From: Embiotoca jacksoni
Taxonomy: Eukaryota; Chordata; Actinopteri; Embiotocidae
Direction of reading: 5' to 3'
DNA: 64,000 bases
NCBI GenBank assembly: GCA_022577435.1
Contig: JAKOON010000068.1
Location: 415,001 to 479,000 of the forward strand
The stretch's first letter is position 1. The number at the start of each line of letters is the position of its first letter. Both the position numbers and the translations under genes were made by a program. Positions 34,600 to 46,798 of the stretch are shown here, one piece after another. The notes under the pieces were generated by a model. That model had not been told where the DNA came from and ran no database searches. It saw only the letters and a list, made by a program, of their open reading frames with translations.

Positions 34600-35113
34600 G
34601 TAGACCGTATATGAAAGAGTTTGTATCTTCAGGTCTGTAAAATGGTTCCGATCCAGAAGTGTCTTCAGCTGCAATACCAGCGAGTGCCACTAGAGGTCGG
34701 CTCCAAAAAGCCTCCGGCTCCATAGACTCCCATTCAACTTCTCTCATCAAATCCAAAGTGAATAAAATGTGTCCATCAGTTATCTCGGTGTTGTTAGCTA
34801 AAGTCACTCCTTCTTATTAGTTTTCTGGAGGTCCATCTGAAAATAATCCCTCATTCATTAGAAAAGAAGATTCAAGAAGACCTGTTTTTGGGGGCGTGTC
34901 TGTTTGATTGACAGGCCTGTGGTGCAGTCAGGTTACAGCTATCGGTGGGCGGGACGTAGTATCGTCAGGTTTCCGATCAGATCGGTCAGATCCACCGCTG
35001 GCTCCTCCCCCAGCTCGTCCAAATATGGTCACTTCCTGCTCTGAACTGCTCCGAACTAGCAAAGATGGTGACGGACAGAATCTGAACTGGAGGATTCATA
35101 AATTCACAAATCA
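34600..35113 (-). mobile_element. Family R dispersed repeat, copy 7 (near full length)
   Basis: Right end CGTAGACCGTATATGAAAGAG at 34,600, then all internal blocks in minus orientation up to CAGATTCTGAACTGG-side words and GGATTCATAAATTCAC at 35,113. Only the extreme left end is altered. It lies in the 7.3-kb pard3 intron in the same orientation as the gene. Confidence 0.9.
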
Positions 35114-35115
35114 TT

Positions 35116-35146
35116 TGACAGGCCTGTCAATCAAACAGACACGCCC
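35116..35146 (+). mobile_element. Short inverted family R fragment abutting copy 7
   Basis: TTGACAGGCCTGTCAATC followed by AAACAGACACGCCC matches the internal R block in the opposite orientation to copy 7, only 2-3 bp from its end. The local TTGACAGGCCTGTCAA is a perfect 16-bp palindrome. This may be a foldback or template-switch product. Confidence 0.75.
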
Positions 35147-35534
35147 AAAACAACACATCTAACAGCGGCTAACTGTAACCCTAAACATCCCTTCAGAAAT
35201 ATGAAGACTGTCTCCACTGTCCTCACAAAGATAGATGAAGGCGTGCACACACACACACTCAGAGGTCTCAGCTCCACCTCCGGCCCACTCGTACCACAAC
35301 TCCTTCCGCTGCTGCGATGTTCATTAGCGGTGTGGGTGCAATAATTGCGCGCAGATTAGTTGCAACATGAAGCCAATCTAATTACTTTTTATGGCTGTAA
35401 CGTGTCGAGAGCCTCGATGGGAGCGCCGCGGACATCGGCCGGCGGGGAGGCCGTAAAACGATTAGCAGCAGCGCTAAAGAGATGAAGCCGGGGCGATCGT
35501 CTCCGGGAGCGACCGGCTGACAGTCAGAGAGCTG

Positions 35535-35640
<106 letters not shown>

Positions 35641-36639
35641 GCTTCCTCCATATCTGCATTTAAAACGGCCCGGGGGTGAATTCACTCTCAATATTTTTCA
35701 GTTGAGGAATAAAAAAATAAATACAAAAATCCCCTGCGGAGTTTCGGGGGTGTTGAATATTCCCGGGAACGTCGACTCATCTGCCTAAACACAGCGATTG
35801 GAGAGCGGAGGATGGAAACACCCTGAAGGAAGGCAGATAATAGCGGCATTAAAATGTTACAGTAAAATACAAGGAGCGATGTTACGGCCTTCTCTAAACA
35901 CCCCCCCCCCCCCAACATCAACTGAATGAACTCCTCTGGTCCCACAGTGGTATAAATGAGTGCAATAAAGCTCGGCGCGGTGCTGCCGGCGGAGCGGGCA
36001 TCACTCATCCTTGATGGAATTAGATCGTGTTACCCACAATCCTCCCCTGCTCCCCCCAAACTGTAGAGGAGGAGGAAGAGGAGGAGGAGGAGGAGGAGGA
36101 CTCCCGGAGATATTGCGCTGACCGAAGGCTTGTGGCTGAAATACGGAAAATCAAGATGGACTGTAAAGAAATGTGACGGCTCCATCGGCATGTCGGCGGA
36201 GGTGCGACGTGACGAGGAGGTCGGAGGTCGGAGGTCGGAGGTCGAGCGTCCGGTTCAGTGACTCCATGTGAGACAAATCAGTTCAGAAGGTCATAAAAAA
36301 AAGTATGTTTTTGTGTTGATTTATCCTTAAAAATAAAATGAGATGATAATATTTTCTACATTTGGCAGAATAACTTGTTTTGTTTTGATGCTTGGGAAGA
36401 TGCCATTTTAATTTTTTGACTTTTTTTTTTTTGCAATGTACAAGTTAAAGTATGAATCTGCTGATCTGAAGAAGGTGCAATAAAGTAGAATTTACTTTCC
36501 CGATTTGGCCGTTCAGAGATACGTGTCTAATCGGGACGACGTGGTTTTCAATATTGATTGATGTCAGTTTTTTTCCGATCTACCAATAAATCGTACGGTC
36601 AGAAAATGTCCAAAAATACGGAACGATGACTTTCATACT

Positions 36640-37078
36640 TTCCTAAAGCAGGTGGGATGAGCTTCCTTTAGGATGCCGGACCGAGTTACATCGCTGACTC
36701 TGGTTAACTACGTGCCTTCGAGAACATCGGGATCATCTGCTGCAGGTTTATCGAAGTTTCCAGCAACATCCGAAAGAAAAATTGGGGATTCGTCTTTTAT
36801 CAGTTCTGCTGTGAAGCTGAAGAACGAACTACCTGTTAGATATCAGCTCAGAAAACACTGGAAAAAAAAAAAAAGCTTTAACCAGCTACTCTCCCTTTAA
36901 AATGTATCTTACTTTATTCTTTATTTTAACTCTTAAAAATATAGAAAATAAATCAAATGCATCAAATTAAACAAGACAAAATGTTCCTTTGTTTTTTTAT
37001 ATGTGAAACACCATGTCATTTTCTTGCTGTATTTTTGTATGAAAGGTGACTTAACAAATAAAGATTATTATTATTATT
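36640..37078 (+). mobile_element. Degenerate LINE 3' end (CR1/L2-like)
   Basis: The plus frame at 36,673-36,900 reads SRTSGSSAAGLSKFPATSER then KIGDSSFISSAVKLKNELP. This resembles the end of a non-LTR reverse transcriptase ORF, where F-x-x-x-A-x-x-L-W-N-x-L-P is typical. It is followed by an AT-rich tail ending AACAAATAAAG then (ATT)n at about 37,062-37,078, as expected for a LINE 3' end. The Trp is lost and a poly-A interrupts the frame, so it is dead. It is antisense to pard3. Confidence 0.6.
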
Positions 37079-37799
37079 TGGTTGAAAAAGAACAAGAATA
37101 AATGTAAGACAGATCTTCATTGAATATATTTGTGCTTGAAATATTACAATCAAATGCTGTAATATGTAATATTCTATGTTGAATTCTTCCAGATGATGTT
37201 TTCTACCATTTGAAACCAAATGGCACCATCTCTCTCTCTCTCTGTGTGTTCTGGTCGGGACTGTAAGTGGGTCAGTTGCAGGTGGATTATGAAAAAGGAC
37301 ACTTCCTCCTTGAGGTTTCACAGCACATCACTCAGATGAAGCAACAAAACGTAATATATGCAGTGGAGGAGGTAATTGAATTTCAAAGACACATTCTCCT
37401 GTTTTCAATGCAGCCCACCGGTACGTGAGTCTAATAACGTGCAATTACTACAGAGAGCCCGAATGTGAGCTGCAGCCTGATGAAGTAAAAAGGGTCTGAC
37501 GTGGACCATCAGAGGGTTCTGAACACTGAAGAATCTTTAACTAATTCAACTTTAATATTTGAGGTGTAGAGCTGCTTTAATGGACGTGAGAGGTATCTTT
37601 GTTTTTGAGAGCGTGGGTTAACTAGCGCTCAGTTTTCATGGGAAAATGAGTCGGCTGACAACAGGAAGTACGCTGCAGTTGATGGAAACAAACAGTTTCC
37701 AGCTCTTTGATAGCGAGCACGCTCAGTTGTTTGGAGACAAAAGAAGAGCTGACCTGCACTTCTCTTTCCCACACTGTCCTGCACAATGGCGGCAGGAAT

Positions 37800-38449
37800 G
37801 CGTGACCGTATATAAAAAGAGTTCGTAGCTTCAGGTCTGTAAAATGGTTCCGATCCAGAAGTGTCTTCAGCTGCAATACCAGCGAGTGCCACTAGAGGTC
37901 GTCTCCAAAAAGCCTCCGGCTCCATAGACTCCCATTCAACTTCTCTCATCAAATCCAAAGTGAATAAAATGTGTCCATCAGTTATCTCGGTGTTGTTAGC
38001 TAAAGTCACTCCTTCTTATTAGTTTTCTGGAGGTCCATCTGAAAATAATCCCTCATTCATTAGAAAAGAAGATTCAAGAAGACCTGTTTTTGGGGGCGTG
38101 TCTGTTTGACTGACAGGTCTGTGGTGCAGTCAGGTTACAGCTATCGGTGGGCGGGACGTAGTATCGTCAGGTTTCCGATCAGATCGGTCAGATCCACGTC
38201 TGGCTCCTCCCCCAGCTCGTCCAAATATGGTCACTTCCTGCTGCAACTAGTAAAGATGGTGACGGACAGAATCTGAACTGGAGGCTTCATAACGTTCACA
38301 AAGCGACGATGACATCATTGATGGTTGATAACATCACTGATGGTTGATGACATCACCGATGGTTGATGACATCACTGATGGTTGATGACATCACCGATGG
38401 TTGATGACATCACTGATGGTTGATGACATCACCGATGGTTGCCGCTCGG
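37800..38449 (-). mobile_element. Family R dispersed repeat, copy 8 with expanded left end
   Basis: Right end GACCGTATATAAAAAGAG at 37,800, all internal blocks, then CTGGAGGCTTCATAACG and a left end reading GTTGCCGCTCGG on plus. The terminal GATGACATCACCGATGG word, present once in other copies, is here amplified into a seven-unit array. The segment CTGCAACTAG replaces the longer CTCCAAACCGCTCCGAACTAG of other copies. Confidence 0.9.
38309..38437. repeat. 19-bp minisatellite with alternating unit variants
   Basis: About seven units of TTGATGACATCACCGATGG. The units alternate CACCG and CACTG in strict order, giving a 38-bp higher-order unit. The array derives from the left-terminal word of family R copy 8. 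Confidence 0.9.
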
Positions 38450-38547
38450 TGCCGGTCCATCGATCCCCTTTAAAACTCTGGTGAAACACTGCCGGGACGC
38501 TGGATAATACTGAATACTTTTATTGGGCCTTTTTACTGTAAGCTAGG

Positions 38548-38571
38548 AAAAAAAAAAAAAAAAAAAAAAAA
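38548..38571. repeat. A24 homopolymer
   Basis: About 24 A on plus within the pard3 intron. No element attached that I can see. Confidence 0.9.
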
Positions 38572-39397
38572 GCCAGAGCACAGAGGAATACGTCCGTGAG
38601 CTCTCACTTTATCGTCATTATAAATCGTAGGAGATCATTTTTTTCCCCACTGCACACCAAAGACACCGTTGGGAAACGGTGGTGTCGGAAACCAGCAGTA
38701 AGAGTTCATACAGAAACATACAAAAACACACCTGTGAGTGTAAAACGACGTGGAAGAGGACGACCCACATCTCCATTATTAGAAATAATAACATGTATTA
38801 TGTGTTTGTGACAGAATATGTGTAAAAATCAGTCCCACAAGAAATGACTCATTCAGTGTGTGGAACAATCACATCGAACACTGAGACGCTACTAAAATAA
38901 AAAATAAAAAAAAGTATTAAAATGTTTAAAACCTGCTCCAGCCGACTGTTCGTAGTCACAATCTGTTACTGAAAATCCTGTAAACTCAAGAACACTCGAG
39001 GAAGCAACGAGAATAAATACAACCAAAAAATATGACAAGCGATTTCATCACCTCGAAAAAAAAAGAAAACTTTGAAGGCATTCAGACTTTGTTCGTTTTA
39101 TAATTACCGAGTGTTGCTTCAGCGCACGCTAATTATCCCCCCCACCCCCTCTACCCCACCCCCGGTGCCGGGAAAACAAACGTGGGTTAAAATGCACATA
39201 ATCCCCCAACTTCAAAAAAAAAGAGAAAAAGGCACAGTTAAAAAAAATGGAAACACGATGAAGACGACCCGGAAGTCCGTGAGGCAGGTGGGCGGGTCCA
39301 ACGTAGATGATTGACAGACAGAAACGGGGATGAGGACAGCAGGTGGGCGGGGTTAGTGATGGTGGTGGACTCCTGCATGCACATTCGAAGGTGAGAT

Positions 39398-39421
39398 GGG
39401 TTGGGGGTGGGGGTGGGGGTG
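39398..39421 (+). other. Potential G-quadruplex
   Basis: GGG TT GGGGG T GGGGG T GGGGG: four G-runs of three to five with one- or two-base loops on plus, which is the pard3 template strand. It lies about 290 bp downstream of the antepenultimate exon in transcript direction. Short loops predict a stable parallel quadruplex. Confidence 0.6.
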
Positions 39422-39470
39422 TTAGCATACGACTAGCCAAGGAAGGCCCATGGAGGTTAATCCTGATGCA

Positions 39471-39476
39471 GTGTGT

Positions 39477-39507
<31 letters not shown>

Positions 39508-39510
39508 GGG
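39471..39510. repeat. (GT)10 followed by G20
   Basis: A GT dinucleotide tract running directly into about 20 consecutive G. In the pard3 transcript it is a C20-(AC)n tract about 200 nt after the donor site. Confidence 0.9.
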
Positions 39511-39708
39511 TGCATCAGTCTTGTTCATGGCTGGTAGTAGTGGGTGTTAGTGATGGTTAGCCCCGTGCTCCGGTTAGCCACGGGAACTGTCAGGTGCATC
39601 TTCCTCGAGTCTGGACAGTCTGAGAGTCGAGGCGTGTCCGTGTGTCCCGTGTACGCGTGTCCCGTGTCCAGTCTGAGCTACAGGCGTCCGGTCGGGTCAG
39701 ACACTCAC

Positions 39709-39832
39709 CCACGGCTGCTCGAAGCTGTAGGTCCTCCGGCGGTCGTCGGGGTCGTCCGGGACGGTCTGGGCCTGCTGGAACTCCTGCCGCAGCCTCTGTA
39801 TCCGGTCGTGGTTGCTCGGGGTTAGCCGGTTA
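39709..39832 (-). CDS. pard3: PARD3 antepenultimate exon
   Basis: A 124-bp exon: one base finishing a split codon, then [40 protein letters not shown] and W. Vertebrate PARD3 as I recall it has [20 protein letters not shown] and [12 protein letters not shown] at this position. The acceptor CTCTCCACAG lies at 39,833 and the donor GTGAGTGT at 39,708 follows the Trp codon (phase 0), joining in frame to the exon at 32,359. The first half predicts an amphipathic helix. I could not find the preceding exon, which in mammals ends in a Lys/Pro/Ser-rich segment, so it is probably beyond 64,000. Confidence 0.92.
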
Positions 39833-42669
39833 CTGTGGAGAGAGGAGGGGGGAGGAGGGGGGAGAAGAAGGATGAGTGTGACGGGTCCACTGAGAGCTGC
39901 TGACCTGGTTCTATCAGAAATGGCCCGCAGGACCGAGTTCTTTCAAGTCCGGCGCGCTTTTTTGTCCACGAATTGATCAAATGCTCCGTTGATGAAAAAA
40001 AGAAGGAGGGCGTGATAAGTGAGGGCAGCGCTGAGAGCTCACAGCAGAGCCAGCAGCAATATGAATCAAACTAATGTGCCTCTGATGTATTATTCATAAC
40101 AATGAACAAAGACTGGTGGTGAACGGTGAGCAGCCCCCCCCCCCCCCCCACCCCCCCCAGGTTTCCCCCCCTCGCGGCCTCGTATCATTCAGCCGTTGCG
40201 CTGCTATTGTCTGCTGCAGCCTCACTTCAAACAATGCTGAGTTCAGTGTAACTTCCTCACGCTACGCTGAACAAACACTCCCGCTGGTCAGTCAGCCGAC
40301 AGCCGGGACTCCATCACTGTCTGAAATATTCCAAATATTAAATATTAAAACTTTTCCTTTTTAGACCGCAGACTTTCCGACCTACTCTGAGCGTATGCAG
40401 AAACATTAATACTTGAATCTTGATCTCTTCCTGCTTGTCTAAACATACAAATATGTGTATTTCTATAGTGATAAACATATTTATTTATGTTTATTTCAGT
40501 TTTTCTGCCTCTTTGCCAGTATTTTTGGTTGTTTGCAGCATAAAAAAAACTCCATTCAGCTTTTATTTTGATGTATTTTATGCAGTTCTTTCTTATTTCT
40601 GAGGGCCCGTCAACAGATTTTTCTCTAATGAAGCATCGACAAGTTTCTGCAGGTTCCTGAGTGTGAATATGGAGAGAAATATAGGACATTGGTGTAAAGA
40701 GGAAAAATGTATTTATACACTTTCCCTCTAAAACAGTGTGAGTGAATGAAGCAGCGGGGAAACGTTGACTTTTCAACCTGCCAGGAAATAACTGGGGACT
40801 GTCTTATCTCTGAAACTCAAAAGGTCAAACCTGCAACTCTTTCCAAAACCCTTTTTCTGCTGACACAAGAAAACTTTAAGGTCAACATAAAACGATTGAA
40901 AGAAGGATGCAATGAAAAAACAAAACAGGACGTGCATAAAAGAATGAAAGAAATGAACCAAATCTGTTTTAAGCTCGATTGTGACAGAAGCTGCTCAGTT
41001 AAACCAGACTTTGAATTTCAGTCTATCTCCAGGGGGAAAAGAAAATAACTGAAATAGCTGCTTAATTCACTTCATCCATCATAAAAGAAGCAGAAACTAG
41101 AGGGCTGTAATTACATAATGTGAAACACAGCAGCAGCACCAACTTAGCCAGCTATCAACTCCAGACACACACGATGGAAGAGCCAGAGCCTCGTTACAGA
41201 CCAGGAACCTGTCATATGCAATCCTGCTAATCTCCGGGACGTAACGCGGCCGCCCGACCTCCTCCGGAGATCAGCTGACCGCGAGGGTGACTCTCTGACT
41301 CGGGTCGAGGCCTCGGTGCCGGATCCAACGCACAGACTCCCGTCTAATGGGGGCTGAACGTGGAACAGATGTCTGAACCAGAGGAGGAGGAGGAGGAGGA
41401 AGAGGAAGTCTGCAGGATCTGGTGTGAACGTAAGAACAATGTTTGGGAGAAGTTCCGTCTCCCGAGGCAGCGTGTAATCAAAAGTAGATCATCATTACGC
41501 CGACCTGCAGACCTGCCTCATATCGTAGAAATCTGCCGAGAGACCGACGAGAGGCTCGAAGATGTCGGACAAAAAAAAAAGCTGCAAATCAATCACGACT
41601 GTACATGAACCCCCACCCCCCCCCCTCCACCTCACCCCCCTCCACCCTCCCCCGAGCCCGGCGGGCTGACGTCCGGTCTGGAGATGAGCTCCGTCCTCTC
41701 GGACACATTCGCTCAATATCGGTGCAGCAGGAGGGTCAGAGGTCACGGCGAGGCTTCGTGGAGTCTCCGGGACTCCATAAGAGGACCGCGGCTCGCCGGC
41801 TGAGCCGTTTACGCCGAGATGCAGCCTTCACTTTCACGGTCGGGTGTTCCTCCTCCTGAAATAAGAAGCTGCCTGTCTCAGCCTTTAAGCCCTGGAAGGA
41901 GGAATGTGAACGACACCACTGCTCGGTGCTCTGATGCAGAGCGAGGCACAGAAAAGAAGCTTTGAGGAAAACTCGGGTTTATCAAAACTTCAGTCTTTTT
42001 TTTCTTTTTTTTGGGGCCTCTGGCTAAAATATTTAAGAGGAATTCTAAACTTCCAGACAGATGCTTCAAAAAGTTTTAAGAAGTTAGAGAATAGTTTTAT
42101 CAGATTCTTTTTTACATTCTGTTTCTGGAGGTTCAGCAGCATTTTGATCAAATATAAATCAAGCATTTAATTCTTTACCACATTAATTAGCGAGTCTAAT
42201 TGTCGTAGCTGCAACCTGAACGTGAAACAAGCAGCAGATATTGATGATACTGAACAAAAAGATGTTTCAGAAACTACTTGATCCAAACAGCGGAGGTCCT
42301 ATTTATTGATTTAATGCATACAAAGTTGAATTAAGACTCTTGTATTTAATCTGCTGCGTTCTGCTGATACATTTTCTCGTCACTCTGTTGAACTCTGAAA
42401 GAAAGGTCGCAAAGTAATGATACAGAGATACTTCACTCAGAAACAATCTCCTGCAGAGTACAGGCAGTCTGCGGTTTGGAGAGACAACAGAGTGGCCGCG
42501 ACACAAATAACATTAATGAGCTCCAGCTGATATAATAAAAACACAGATGAGCTAATTAAAGAGGAATCAAAAGGTTTGATTAGAGGCTTAATGAGTTAAA
42601 ATAGTTTTGCCATGCGGGAATCATCTTTGTCTGAAAAGTCAAAACATGATCCTAAATCAAAAAAATGAA

Positions 42670-42939
42670 CTTTTCTAATGGATGAGGGATTATTTTCAGA
42701 TGGACCTCCAGAAAACTAATAAGAAGGAGTGACTTTAGCTAACAACACCGAGATAACTGATGGACACATTTTATTCACTTTGGATTTGATGAGAGAAGTT
42801 GAATGGGAGTCTATGGAGCCGGAGGCTTTTTGGAGCCGACCTCTAGTGGCACTCGCTGGTATTGCAGCTGAAGACTCTTCTGGATCAGAACCATTTTATA
42901 GACCTGAAGCTACGAACTCTTTTAGAAACAGTCTGTGGT
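42670..42939 (+). mobile_element. Family R dispersed repeat, copy 9 (right half only)
   Basis: Begins at CTTTTCTAATGGATGAGGGA and runs through GACTTTAGCTAACAACACCG, TATGGAGCCGGAGGC and GAAGCTACGAACTCTTTTAG to an AAACAGTCTGTGG end. The whole left half is absent. The frame continues another 50 codons into flank by chance. Confidence 0.88.
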
Positions 42940-44696
42940 TAAAACACAAGATTCCCATTAAAGTGCTGCTTCATTTGGCGAAGAGGAACGAGGAAGAGGA
43001 GTTCCAAGTCTGTTTCTACAGATCCCAACAGAGAGTCGTGTACAGGAAGTCTCATGAATGTGAGAGCATCCTTCAGACCGACTTCCACTCGCTGTGAGGA
43101 CTCGGCGACTTTCAGAGGATCAACGTGCTCTTGATATTAATGTGAATCTGAGGAGCGTCCGCAGCTTCAAAGAGACGACCCGTCCCGCCGGCCGACGGAG
43201 ACGGCGGAGAGGTTGGAGTGGATCTCGTGTCGGTTTTTCCGACGAGGACCGTCGTGGCTCCGGTTGCGGCGACCTTGAGGATACGAGAGCGTCGCCGTCG
43301 GTTCGCACTCCGAAGTCTTCGATGAGAGCGTCACCTCGAGCTGCTCCTCTTCATCACGATGCAAACTACCGACAGGATCTCAAATCCTTAAATTCCCTTC
43401 TGCACTTTAAAGGGAAATTAACAGTCGCTGAGTCAATAAAATAAAAGCTCCTAATAACAGGTGGATTGTATTCTGTGATATCATATCTATTTCATTTGGC
43501 AATAATCCTTGCTTCATAATAATCAGCTTTTTTTTAATTAAAAAGCCGCCGTCTTAATTAAACATTTAATGAAGCACGGGTCGTCATGCGATGTGGCTGT
43601 CGTGGCGACGAGCTCTCCAGCCTGTTAAATAAACATCCACTGATGGAGATACGCGGCGGCGGTTCGTTTCCCGTTATCTCATCGGTTCAGGTGAACGAGG
43701 CTCCGACGTCCTCCGACGAGGAGGGAAGCAGCTGCTGAAGCCTTTTCACTCTCCGCTGTGAAAAATGAAGCGAGATGCCAGCGATGATAATCCGGGTCGC
43801 TTGATCGAAGGCTCGCCGACAGCTCCGAGGGAAACGGATGCCCTCGCTAACCGGCGCCAACGGTGGCGGCGCCGCGAGGACCGGATTCGGAGGTGGAAAG
43901 AAGCTGCTGCCTCGTAGGAACACATGAAACACACAACTTCTACTTTTTTGGAGAGAAACACACGAGGCGAAACATTTCTTTCTAATAATAAACAAACTTT
44001 TACAACAAACCTTTCTGCTGTTCCACGAAGCACATTCAGACTCGTACAGTCTCACAGACCGTCTGAAGCAGAATCGAACCCACAAATTGGTGCAGTTTTG
44101 TTAAAGAACAGAAGAAATGGGTAGAAAGTCTTGTTATTTTGATAAGACTGAATATTAAATCCATTTTATGTTATAATTTGCTTGCTGTCCTGATTTAATT
44201 GCTTCACTTTCGTTAAAATAAATTGTCTGTGTTGGATGTTTGTAAAAGACTCGAGCTGCGTTGAAATGTTCTGTGTTGTTTCACGACTTTTAAAATATAA
44301 CCGGTGTCTCGTGAACTCAAACTGGGAACTTTTGTGCATGAAAAAATAAAAGTGTCATCGCTGTCTGGTGACGCAGCAGAAAGAAGGCGGTTCCTGCGTT
44401 TGTTCGACCCGACGACCCCGAGAAAGAAGAAGTTCCACCCCGGCTGGATTCACCGGCTCGCGGCCTCGCTGGTGTCGGTCGATGCAGCGCGGCGATCAGA
44501 AGGTCCCGCAGGCCGCCGTGTCGACGCCGCGTTCGCTTCTATTAGCCCGATCACGCCTTCGCTCTGGATTACAGCGGATTAAACCCCGAGACGATGACGG
44601 AGACACATTGATCTGCAGAAACACGGCAATTAGACGCCGGTCGATACAATATCAGCACACTTAGTGACTCGTTATCAAACCGCCGTGTCGATGGAC

Positions 44697-44845
44697 TCTG
44701 AGACGAAGGAGATGCAGGAGACGAAGGAGACGCAGGAGACGAAAGAGACGAAGGAGATGAAGGAGACGAAAGAGACGAAGGAGACGCAGGAGATGAAGGA
44801 GACAAAAGAGACGAAGGAGACGAAAGAGACGCAGGAGACGCAGCG
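44697..44845. repeat. GAGACGAAG/GAGACGCAG imperfect purine repeat
   Basis: About 150 bp of 6-15 bp units (GAGACGAAG, GAGATGAAG, GAGACGCAG). It reads KETKETQETKEM in one frame and Leu/Arg/His on the other strand. Low-complexity DNA; I see no gene structure around it. Confidence 0.85.
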
Positions 44846-44886
44846 TATCGATGAAGTGCAAAAACAAATCAGTTCGCACGCGAAAG

Positions 44887-45236
44887 GTGTGTGTGTGTGT
44901 ATCTGTGTGTGTATCTGTGTGTGTGTGTGTGTGTGTGTATCTGTGTTTGTGTATCTGTGTGTGTGTGTGTGTTTGTGTGTGTGTGTATCTGTGTTTGTGT
45001 ATCTGTGTGTGTGTGTGTATCTGTGTGTGTGTGTGTGTATCTGTGTGTGTGTATCTGTATCTGTGTGTGTATCTGTGTGTGTGTTTGTGTGTGTGTGTGT
45101 GTATCTGTGTTTGTGTATCTGTGTGTGTGTTTGTGTGTGTGTGTGTGTATCTGTGTTTGTGTATCTGTGTGTGTGTGTGTGTTTGTGTATCTGTGTTTGT
45201 GTATCTGTGTGTGTGTGTGTGTTTGTGTGTGTGTGT
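44887..45236. repeat. 350-bp compound GT / ATCTGTGTTT array
   Basis: (GT)n blocks alternate with TATCTGTG and TTTGTGTATC words in a loose 30-50 bp higher-order pattern. It starts about 40 bp after the purine repeat at 44,697-44,845, making a 540-bp low-complexity island. Confidence 0.92.
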
Positions 45237-45716
45237 TAAGAAATAAATGGTGGACTTTCGTCGAGTCGCCGGACACTGAACGACTGAAGCTTCACCGAGG
45301 AATGAACGTGGATTTGATAGTTAATCTTTGCCATTTTAATTTGTACTTTTTCATCTTTGAAGTTTGCACTTGTCTTGTTTCCTATTTATATTGTAGGTGC
45401 TTTTATTTTGAAAGGTACTCGCTTAGATTCCTGTTGTGCGAAACATAACAAAGGAAATACATTAATGAGAAAACGGTAAAAAAAGAAGAAAACAAAGAAA
45501 GACAGCACAAAGTAAACTGTTTCAGAGGTTAACGACCCCCAAAAAGCTTAATGTTGTAATACTGAAAGACTATTAAGTTAATTAGTTAGAAATGTACAAG
45601 TTTATGGATCCAGAAGTTGGCACACTGTAAAGATATATTTACTACGGGTCCCTTTATCCTTTTAAAAGTTTGAAATCACAACAATCAAAAATTTTGAAAC
45701 AAGGTTTCAATCCAAT

Positions 45717-45768
45717 GTGTGTGTATATATGTATATATATGTATATATATGTGTATATATATATATAT
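45717..45768. repeat. TG/TA alternating microsatellite
   Basis: About 50 bp of (TG)n then TATATATG units and a terminal (TA)n run. Strictly alternating purine-pyrimidine, so easily melted or extruded. Confidence 0.9.
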
Positions 45769-46068
45769 GAAATGTTATGGAAACAAAAACAAGTCCGTTT
45801 GTTTCCCTAAAGAAGCCTCATTTCCTGCAGCACATGATCTCGTCCTCAATAACTTCCAGTCGCATTCATTGTGTGCCTCCTTCATCCCACGGCGCGTCGA
45901 CACTTGTGCAACGCAGACAGTAAACATCGGAATCCGTCGACGGAACAGATTGACTTTAATTGCTTTTCAGTTTTATGGGGCATCTCTATTTTTTCAGGGG
46001 CGTCGCTGGTCAGAAAATGCTGGAGATGGTAATACAATATTTGACTGATATTAATGCGAGCGCACACG

Positions 46069-46070
<2 letters not shown>

Positions 46071-46138
<68 letters not shown>
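46071..46138. repeat. (CA)n microsatellite
   Basis: About 33 CA units preceded by GCGCACACGTATA. Confidence 0.95.
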
Positions 46139-46139
<1 letters not shown>

Positions 46140-46329
46140 TTAAAGGAAAGATGGGGAACTGTTCTTCGGTTTGGAGCTGCGGCGCCACTGCAGGCGATAA
46201 CGCCGCCTTTTTAATTCACGGGCCGATTTCATGGTTGCACACGTCGGCGTATCGATGCCGGCCGGTTCGCTCACAAGCAAATAAATTAGACTGAGTTCCT
46301 GATATCTGCGATCCTGCCCTCCTTTTAAC

Positions 46330-46560
46330 GAACGCCGTCTTCACAGTATGTGGGGGGCCATTTAAGTTTCATTACTACAAATCCCCATCGGATTGATTTA
46401 AATATGTCACTGAATTATCTGCATGTGGTTTAAGCAGAAGCACCGATTCTATTTCCTCACAGATGCTTTCCATTCGCTCTCAATCATTCACTCTGAGATT
46501 GAATTTAATGTCTGGATTGAATAGAGGGGAGATTGTGTTGGGTCTAATCTCATGTAGGCT
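46330..46560. other. Possible conserved non-coding block
   Basis: Complex AT-rich sequence free of simple repeats. It contains GGCCATTTAAGTTTCATTAC, GGATTGATTTAAATATGTC and repeated AGATTGAATTTAATG/GGATTGAATAG words. Its texture is like vertebrate conserved non-coding elements in developmental gene introns. Impression only. Confidence 0.25.
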
Positions 46561-46798
46561 TTCAGTGGGAAATACTTCGGGGTCAGAAGTTATTTTCATG
46601 AAGCTTCCTCGTATTAAAAGTTTCTCCTCGTGACGAAAATCGAAGAAAATTCGTAGAATTGTGATGTTTTTTTTAAAAAAGAATTTTCCCATAAAACTAA
46701 GAGTAGATTCTCGTAAAGACAAAAGTTATTCGCAAAATATTACAAAATACTGCCATTGGAGCTGCTTCAACGTCATTGCATTTAGCCACGCCCACTGA

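Noticed and set aside
40746..41048. 100-codon plus frame rich in Lys/Glu
   Set aside because: No recognisable domain, and it lies antisense within the long pard3 intron. Length is within chance expectation for a window this size.
45882..46139. Possible exon beside the (CA)n tract
   Set aside because: The frame is mostly Cys-Val from the microsatellite and the remainder matches nothing I recognise.
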